The notes below the pieces were generated by a model that made no database searches, was not told the DNA's origin, and worked only from the letters and a program-made list of their open reading frames with translations. The translations under genes were made by a program, and so were the position numbers. Of a DNA stretch of 64,000 nt, positions 58,839 to 64,000 are shown in pieces (the first letter of the stretch is position 1; every line of letters starts with the position of its first letter). Source of the stretch: JBDWFY01 sp039976075 (GTDB lineage: Bacteria; Pseudomonadota; Alphaproteobacteria; Rhizobiales; Stappiaceae); assembly GCA_039976075.1 (NCBI GenBank), contig JBDWFY010000009.1, positions 124,001-188,000 on the forward strand, written 5' to 3'.

Positions 58839-59771
58839 GTGAGGGAACCGTTCAAGCGTCTTTTGAATCAGACGGCACTTTTTTGTGGAGCAGCCGCAGC
58901 TGGTTTAGCCGGTTTTATCGGAAACGCGCATGCTGCGCAGCCGGAACCATGGCAACTTGGCTTTCAGCCTGCCGCAACCGATGTCATGGATGATATTTCC
59001 TGGTTCAATGATTTCACGCTCGTGATTGCGACGCTGGTCACGTTGTTAGTGTTGGGCTTGCTGGCTATTTGCGCGGTGCGTTTCAATAGAAATGCCAACC
59101 CCGAGCCGTCCAAAACGACACATAACACCATGATTGAGGTGGTCTGGACGATCGCGCCAATTCTGATCTTGGTGATTATTGCCGTACCTTCGTTCCGTCT
59201 CCTCTACAAGGAGTTGGACATCCCCGAATATGACATGACCATCAAAGCGGTCGGATACCAATGGTATTGGGGTTACGAATATGTCGACGAAGGCATGGAA
59301 GATCTGACCATTGATTCGATCATGCTCGATGACGAGGGCCGGAAGGAGCGGATGGCAGCCGATAGTCTCACCGAGCAGCAGGTGCCTCGCCTTCTTGCGG
59401 CTGATTACAACCTTGTCGTCCCTGTAGACAAAACAATTCGAGTTCAGGTGACGGCCGCCGATGTCATACATGCTTTCGCGATGCCGGCGTTTGGTGTGAA
59501 GATTGATGCTGTGCCCGGTCGCTTGAACGAAACGTGGTTTAAAGCGCGAGAAACCGGCATGTACTACGGGCAATGCTCCGAGCTTTGCGGCAAAGATCAT
59601 GCATTTATGCCGATCGCGCTGCAGGTGGTGACAAACGAGCAATTCGAAAAGTGGTCAGAAGCAGCAAAATCCGACGTCGATGAGGCCAACAAACTGCTTG
59701 CCGGTCTGATCAAGGAAGAGAAACTCGCAAAGAAGCGGGCGTCTGAAGAAGTAACGGTTGCCGAGCGCTAA
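58839..59771 (+). CDS. coxB: Cytochrome c oxidase subunit II
   Basis: Carries the CuA centre that receives electrons from cytochrome c. The 310 residues start at GTG 58839 with GGGGAG upstream. They include a signal peptide (AAAAGLAGFIGNAHA), two transmembrane helices (about 55-80 and 100-122), and a periplasmic cupredoxin domain. CuA ligands are in GQCSELCGKDHAFM (Cys246, Cys250) with the histidine in DVIHAFAMPAFG, and Met in the same loop. The C terminus is a charged coiled tail. First gene of the cox operon. Confidence 0.97.
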   Translation: MREPFKRLLNQTALFCGAAAAGLAGFIGNAHAAQPEPWQLGFQPAATDVMDDISWFNDFTLVIATLVTLLVLGLLAICAVRFNRNANPEPSKTTHNTMIEVVWTIAPILILVIIAVPSFRLLYKELDIPEYDMTIKAVGYQWYWGYEYVDEGMEDLTIDSIMLDDEGRKERMAADSLTEQQVPRLLAADYNLVVPVDKTIRVQVTAADVIHAFAMPAFGVKIDAVPGRLNETWFKARETGMYYGQCSELCGKDHAFMPIALQVVTNEQFEKWSEAAKSDVDEANKLLAGLIKEEKLAKKRASEEVTVAER

Positions 59772-59864
59772 CTTTAGCGCCGCAACATGGCATTTGCATA
59801 TTTAAAGAGCATTGCGGTGACACACGTCTGACGCCAATGCCTGTGACCTGAGGGAGCAGAACAC

Positions 59865-61463
59865 ATGGCTGCCATCGATAGCCACGCAGACCACGGACAT
59901 GGCCTGTCATTCTGGACGCGTTGGTTTTATTCAACGAACCATAAAGACATCGGCATGCTTTATCTGATATTTGCGATTTTTGCCGGCATCATCGGCGGCG
60001 CGCTTTCTGTTGGAATGCGTATGGAATTGCAAGAACCGGGTATGCAGATCTTTGCCGATCCGCACATGTTCAACGTGTTTACAACGGCTCATGGTCTGAT
60101 CATGATCTTTTTCATGGTTATGCCTGCGCTGATTGGTGGCTTTGCCAACTATTTCGTGCCGATCATGATCGGGGCGCCTGATATGGCATTCCCGCGGATG
60201 AACAATATTTCTTTCTGGTTGTTGCCGCCGGCGTTTTTACTACTTCTGCTGTCGTTGTTCGTTGAAGGACCTCCAGGTGGATACGGTGTTGGCGGCGGCT
60301 GGACGATTTACCCGCCGCTGTCCACAAGCGGTCAGCCTGGCCCTGCAATGGATTTTGCCATCCTGTCGCTGCACATAGCCGGTGCATCATCCATTCTTGG
60401 TGCGATCAACTTCATCACCACTATCTTCAATATGCGCGCCCCGGGCATGACACTGCACAAAATGCCGCTGTTTGCCTGGTCTGTGCTGGTGACTGTCTTC
60501 CTGCTTCTGCTCGCTCTGCCCGTCTTGGCCGGTGCGATTACAATGCTGTTGACGGACCGCAATTTCGGAACGGCATTCTTCTCGCCTGAAGGTGGTGGGG
60601 ACCCGATCCTGTTCCAGCACCTGTTTTGGTTCTTCGGCCATCCTGAAGTGTATATTCTGATCCTCCCAGCCTTTGGCATCGTGTCGCATATTATCTCGAC
60701 GTTTTCCCGCAAACCGATTTTCGGGTACCTTGGGATGGCCTATGCCATGGTCGCCATCGGGGGAGTCGGGTTCATCGTCTGGGCGCACCACATGTATACG
60801 GTGGGTCTCAGCGCGGATACTCAAGCTTACTTTGTGTTTGCGACAATGGTGATCGCTGTTCCTACAGGTGTGAAAATCTTTTCGTGGATTGCCACCATGT
60901 GGGGCGGTTCGATTGAATTCCGCACGCCGATGCTCTGGGCAGTTGGATTTATTTTCCTCTTTACGCTTGGTGGTGTTACGGGTGTTCAGTTGGCAAACGC
61001 CGGTTTGGACAGGGCAATGCATGACACCTATTATGTCGTTGCTCATTTCCATTACGTGCTTTCACTGGGTGCGGTGTTTGCGATCTTCGGCGGCTGGTAC
61101 TACTGGTTCCCGAAAATGTTCGGCTACATGTACAACAGCCTGATCGCCAAGACTCATTTCTGGGTGACCTTCATCGGTGTGAACCTTGTCTTTTTCCCGC
61201 AACATTTTCTCGGGCTTGCAGGTATGCCGCGCCGTTACGCGGATTACCCCGATGCCTACGCGGGATGGAACGCAGTGTCCTCATACGGCTCATACCTTTC
61301 CGCCCTCGGTGTGGTCATTTTCCTCGTAGGTGTCTTCGAAGCCTTTGCCAAGAAGCGGGTGGCAGGTAACAACCCGTGGGGTCCAGGGGCGACGACACTG
61401 GAATGGACATTGTCTTCGCCACCACCTTTCCACCAGTTCGAGACCTTGCCTCGCATCAAGTGA
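59865..61463 (+). CDS. coxA: Cytochrome c oxidase subunit I (aa3 type)
   Basis: Catalytic subunit that reduces oxygen and pumps protons. The 532 residues have twelve helices. The haem a and CuB ligands lie in FTTAHGLIMIFFM, HPEVYILILPAFG (with the His-Tyr crosslink), VWAHHMYTVG and YYVVAHFHYVLSLG. The K-channel glutamate stretch and the NHKDIGMLY start are typical of mitochondria-like aa3 oxidases. GAGGGAGCAG precedes the ATG. Followed by a short ACTGGAT/ATCCAGT hairpin (61474-61491). Confidence 0.98.
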   Translation: MAAIDSHADHGHGLSFWTRWFYSTNHKDIGMLYLIFAIFAGIIGGALSVGMRMELQEPGMQIFADPHMFNVFTTAHGLIMIFFMVMPALIGGFANYFVPIMIGAPDMAFPRMNNISFWLLPPAFLLLLLSLFVEGPPGGYGVGGGWTIYPPLSTSGQPGPAMDFAILSLHIAGASSILGAINFITTIFNMRAPGMTLHKMPLFAWSVLVTVFLLLLALPVLAGAITMLLTDRNFGTAFFSPEGGGDPILFQHLFWFFGHPEVYILILPAFGIVSHIISTFSRKPIFGYLGMAYAMVAIGGVGFIVWAHHMYTVGLSADTQAYFVFATMVIAVPTGVKIFSWIATMWGGSIEFRTPMLWAVGFIFLFTLGGVTGVQLANAGLDRAMHDTYYVVAHFHYVLSLGAVFAIFGGWYYWFPKMFGYMYNSLIAKTHFWVTFIGVNLVFFPQHFLGLAGMPRRYADYPDAYAGWNAVSSYGSYLSALGVVIFLVGVFEAFAKKRVAGNNPWGPGATTLEWTLSSPPPFHQFETLPRIK

Positions 61464-61586
61464 ACTCTGACGGACTGGATTGCGATCCAGTAGGGTAAAA
61501 CTACGGGGACGCGTTGGAACACCGATGCGTTCTTAATGGGACTAAAAGCCGGTACAGATCCGGGAAACTAGGTTTGGGAATTGCCA

Positions 61587-62522
61587 ATGTCGCTGGCCGA
61601 ACAGCACAACGGACTGGAACAAGATGCTGCCTGGGATGGCGGTATGGGAACGGTGGGCGACTATATTCAGTTGCTTAAGCCGCGTGTCATGTCTCTTGTG
61701 GTTTTTACGGCTTTCGTTGGTATGGTCATCGCTCCGGGCGGTGTCCACCCCGTTATTTGCGGTGTAGCGCTTCTGTGTATCGCAGTGGGGGCCGGAGCCT
61801 CTGGCGCTCTGAACATGTGGTACGATGCGGACATCGATCGCATAATGAGCCGAACCAAGGGACGACCCATTCCGGCGGGAAAGATTACGCCGGGCGAAGC
61901 GCTTGCTTTTGGGCTGGTTCTTTCCGCCGGTTCCGTTTTTATGCTTGGTGTGGCCGTTAATTGGCTAGCAGCCGGATTGCTGGCATTCACCATCTTCTTT
62001 TACGCCGTCGTTTATACAATGTGGCTCAAGCGGAGTACGCAGCAGAATATTGTTATTGGCGGCGCAGCCGGGGCATTTCCACCGATGATCGGTTGGGCCG
62101 CAGTAACCGGGTCCGTCAGCGTCGAAAGCATCATCCTGTTTCTGATCATCTTCATGTGGACGCCACCCCACTTCTGGGCGCTTGCGCTGTTCAAATCCGA
62201 GGACTACCGGAAAGCAGGCATTCCGATGATGCCTGTCATTTCCGGGCCCGATGCGACGCGTAATCAGATATTGCTCTATACCGTTTTCATGATTCCGATC
62301 GGCGTTTCACCGTTTGTACTTGGCTTCGGTGGGCTTGCATACGGGGTCGTATCGATATCGCTGGGTGTGGTGTTTTTCGCGCTGGCATACAACGTATGGC
62401 GCATCAGGGAAGGGGAGCTTGCCCGGAAGACGGCAATTCGGTTGTTCTCCTTTTCCATACTCTACCTGTTCATGTTGTTCGCAACGTTGCTGTGCGAGTC
62501 GCTGGTTAAGATGGCGGCTTGA
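61587..62522 (+). CDS. ctaB: Protoheme IX farnesyltransferase
   Basis: Makes haem O, the precursor of haem A for the oxidase. The 311 residues from ATG 61587 have about nine membrane helices and the prenyltransferase motif NMWYDADIDRIMSRTKGRPI, plus a second acidic loop near ALFKSEDYRKAGIPMMP. The TTG at 61581 is the other candidate start. In the cox operon between coxA and the small coxF. Confidence 0.96.
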   Translation: MSLAEQHNGLEQDAAWDGGMGTVGDYIQLLKPRVMSLVVFTAFVGMVIAPGGVHPVICGVALLCIAVGAGASGALNMWYDADIDRIMSRTKGRPIPAGKITPGEALAFGLVLSAGSVFMLGVAVNWLAAGLLAFTIFFYAVVYTMWLKRSTQQNIVIGGAAGAFPPMIGWAAVTGSVSVESIILFLIIFMWTPPHFWALALFKSEDYRKAGIPMMPVISGPDATRNQILLYTVFMIPIGVSPFVLGFGGLAYGVVSISLGVVFFALAYNVWRIREGELARKTAIRLFSFSILYLFMLFATLLCESLVKMAA

Positions 62523-62528
62523 CGGTAG

Positions 62529-62687
62529 ATGGAGGAAGATGACGGAATTCGGCTAACGGATGAACAAAAAAAGCGACAACGGTCACGTAACATCGCGATT
62601 GCTGTAGTCTTGGCGCTCCTTGTGGTGCTGTTCTACGTGGTAACCGTAATCAAACTGGGCCCGGGCGTCATGAACAGGCCGTTGTGA
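62529..62687 (+). CDS. coxF: CoxF-like small membrane protein
   Basis: 52 residues, starting 6 bp after the ctaB stop with an ATGG start. A charged N terminus (MEEDDGIRLTDEQKKRQRSR) is followed by one membrane helix (NIAIAVVLALLVVLFYVVTVI) and a short GPGVMNRPL tail. Size, position between ctaB and ctaG, and topology match CoxF of the alphaproteobacterial cox operons, which may take part in oxidase assembly. It ends 25 bp before the ctaG ATG. Confidence 0.85.
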   Translation: MEEDDGIRLTDEQKKRQRSRNIAIAVVLALLVVLFYVVTVIKLGPGVMNRPL

Positions 62688-62712
62688 TCAGGTGGGAATA
62701 AAGAACTCTAAG

Positions 62713-63339
62713 ATGCACGAAGACAAAGAAACCATGGACGGAAAAAAGGCGGGGCGAGCAAACAAAAGTGTTGCGCTGGCCTGTGTGGTTTTTGTTAGCT
62801 GCATGGTCGGAGCGGCGTATGCAGCGGTTCCGCTCTATGAGATATTCTGTCAGGTTACCGGTTATGGCGGGACGACACAAAGGGCGGAAAACAGTGATGT
62901 CGCACCCATTGATCGGCTTATAACGGTACGCTTCGATGCCAATGTCGGCGGTAATCTGCCGTGGGACTTCAAGGCAAAATCGCGCACGATAACCGTGCCG
63001 ATGGGGGAAGTTGCGGAAGTTGCCTACTTTGCAAAAAATATCGGATCCGTCACAGCAGGGGCGACGGCGACATTCAATGTCACACCGTTCGAGGCAGGAC
63101 CCTATTTCAACAAGCTGGAGTGTTTCTGTTTCACAGACCAAAGCCTGGAAGCGGGCGAAGACATGGACATGCCGGTCGTGTTTTTTGTCGATCCGGAAAT
63201 GGATAAAGATCCGAATTTAAAAGCAATTCGTGAAATTACGTTGTCTTATACGTTTTTCTCCGATGAAGATGAAAATGAACTGACTGAAAAACCGGTCGCG
63301 GCAGCCGCGAAAATCGATGGTACGCCCGAGAAACTTTGA
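62713..63339 (+). CDS. ctaG: Cytochrome c oxidase assembly protein CtaG/Cox11
   Basis: Delivers copper to the CuB site of subunit I. ATG 62713 gives 208 residues; GTG 62692 and ATG 62734 are other candidates. An N-terminal membrane helix (VALACVVFVSCMVGAAYAAV) leads into VPLYEIFCQVTGYGGTTQ, and the copper-binding pair is in LECFCFTDQSL (CFCF). The C-terminal beta domain and acidic tail follow. Between coxF and coxC in the operon. Confidence 0.95.
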   Translation: MHEDKETMDGKKAGRANKSVALACVVFVSCMVGAAYAAVPLYEIFCQVTGYGGTTQRAENSDVAPIDRLITVRFDANVGGNLPWDFKAKSRTITVPMGEVAEVAYFAKNIGSVTAGATATFNVTPFEAGPYFNKLECFCFTDQSLEAGEDMDMPVVFFVDPEMDKDPNLKAIREITLSYTFFSDEDENELTEKPVAAAAKIDGTPEKL

Positions 63340-63387
63340 ATAGCCGCAGGGGCAGGGACCTCTGCATAAGGAAGCTGGGAGAGAGGC

Positions 63388-64000
63388 ATGGCTGAAGCCC
63401 ATACCAAAGACCACGACTATCATATTATCGATCCAAGCCCGTGGCCGCTGGTCGGTGCGATTGGAGCCTTTATTATGGCTCTTGGCGCAATTGGCCTGTT
63501 CCGGTATTCCAACGGTGAAGAACTGTTGTTGTTCGGTATCGATCTATCAGGCTGGGGCTTGTTCACTGTTGGCCTGTTGATTGTCCTGTACACGATGTTC
63601 GGTTGGTGGCGCGATACGGTAAGAGAATCGCTTGCCGGTGATCATACGCCCGTTGTGATGCTGCATCTTCGCTACGGCATGCTTCTGTTTATTGCTTCAG
63701 AGGTCATGTTTTTCGTGGCCTGGTTCTGGGCCTATTTCGATGCAGCGCTGTTTGTTGGCGAAGCGCAACAATTTGCACGCGTGGAAGCGACAGGAGGACA
63801 TTGGCCTCCGACCGGCATTGACACGTTCGATCCTTGGCACTTGCCACTGTTAAACACGCTGATCCTTTTGACTTCGGGGACGACAGTCACCTGGGCACAT
63901 CATGCTTTGTTGCATGATGACCGGGAAGGATTGAAATGGGGCCTCATATTCACGGTTGTTCTTGGGTTTCTTTTCACTGTCTGTCAGGTTTACGAATATG
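63388..64000 (+). CDS. coxC: Cytochrome c oxidase subunit III, cut by window end
   Basis: Begins at ATG 63388 with GAGAG upstream and runs off the window after 204 codons, so the last part is missing. The visible part shows HTKDHDYHIIDPSPWPL, helices I-V, and FIASEVMFFVAWFWAYF with the conserved carboxylate-containing segment. WPPTGIDTFDPWHLPLLNT is the loop typical of subunit III. It is the last core subunit of the aa3 oxidase; further assembly genes would be expected beyond the window. Confidence 0.95.
   Translation, partial: MAEAHTKDHDYHIIDPSPWPLVGAIGAFIMALGAIGLFRYSNGEELLLFGIDLSGWGLFTVGLLIVLYTMFGWWRDTVRESLAGDHTPVVMLHLRYGMLLFIASEVMFFVAWFWAYFDAALFVGEAQQFARVEATGGHWPPTGIDTFDPWHLPLLNTLILLTSGTTVTWAHHALLHDDREGLKWGLIFTVVLGFLFTVCQVYEY

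Noticed and set aside
61474..61491. ACTGGAT/ATCCAGT hairpin after coxA as a terminator
   Set aside because: No T tail, and ctaB follows in the same operon; more likely a minor intercistronic hairpin.
1..64000. CRISPR array, integrase, transposase or phage genes
   Set aside because: No direct-repeat array with spacers and no mobile-element protein motifs were found on either strand.

Overview
The window is a gene-dense piece of an alphaproteobacterial chromosome, with base composition in the low fifties % G+C by eye. Several blocks point to the Hyphomicrobiales (Rhizobiales) or a close marine relative: a tldD / ialB / coxB-coxA-ctaB-coxF-ctaG-coxC run, a pmbA / cysQ-like / DUF4170 / DUF374 acyltransferase / waaA / lpxK / DUF2093 run, a DUF6101 protein, a HrcA-type CIRCE site before groESL, and a MutL that carries its own endonuclease motif. 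The genus cannot be fixed from the sequence alone. I see no rRNA, tRNA, CRISPR array, phage, integrase or insertion sequence. Nearly everything is chromosomal housekeeping.

Layout. 0.3-6.3 kb: MscS channel; a divergent NsrR-like regulator and truncated haemoglobin followed by two tiny membrane proteins; YciA-type thioesterase; an unknown protein; a YjbR protein; an HPPD-like VOC protein; a GNAT. 6.5-12.2 kb: a cobalamin-type radical SAM protein, secreted MsrA, SlyX, groEL and groES, with two copies of a 108-bp intergenic repeat. 12.4-19.7 kb: a GT-B plus GT17 glycosyltransferase pair, an EamA transporter, a periplasmic unknown, a sigma-54 activator, and a TipF-like protein with a degenerate EAL domain. 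19.7-29.3 kb (minus strand): ribF, an EamA transporter, ileS, lspA, a lipoprotein and two M16 peptidase subunits.

29.5-37.5 kb: MaoC-like hydratase, cheY-cheZ, a HAD phosphatase, mutL, rsmD, an RluB-type pseudouridine synthase, a TauE/SafE permease and tadA. 37.5-45.5 kb: an ArsP-type permease and an ArsR regulator with matching operators, a patatin, a membrane TerB-like protein, purD, a GNAT, ubiA, a diguanylate cyclase with a degenerate receiver domain, and DUF6101. 45.8-57.7 kb: pmbA and the Kdo/lipid A genes, DUF2093, MATE, CPA2 antiporter, tldD and LysE. 57.8-64 kb: ialB and the aa3 cytochrome oxidase operon, cut by the window end inside coxC.

Working together: waaA, lpxK and the DUF374 acyltransferase build the lipid A-Kdo core. 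LspA and the lipoprotein belong to envelope maturation. coxBAC with ctaB and ctaG make and fit haem and copper into an aa3 oxidase. CheY/CheZ and the TipF-like protein imply flagellar motility encoded elsewhere. I did not find an unmistakable new multi-gene system. The best leads are the NsrR / truncated haemoglobin / small-membrane-protein unit, the 108-bp repeat with a conserved hairpin, the nested palindrome after tadA, the paired ArsR-type operators, and the coxB leader.
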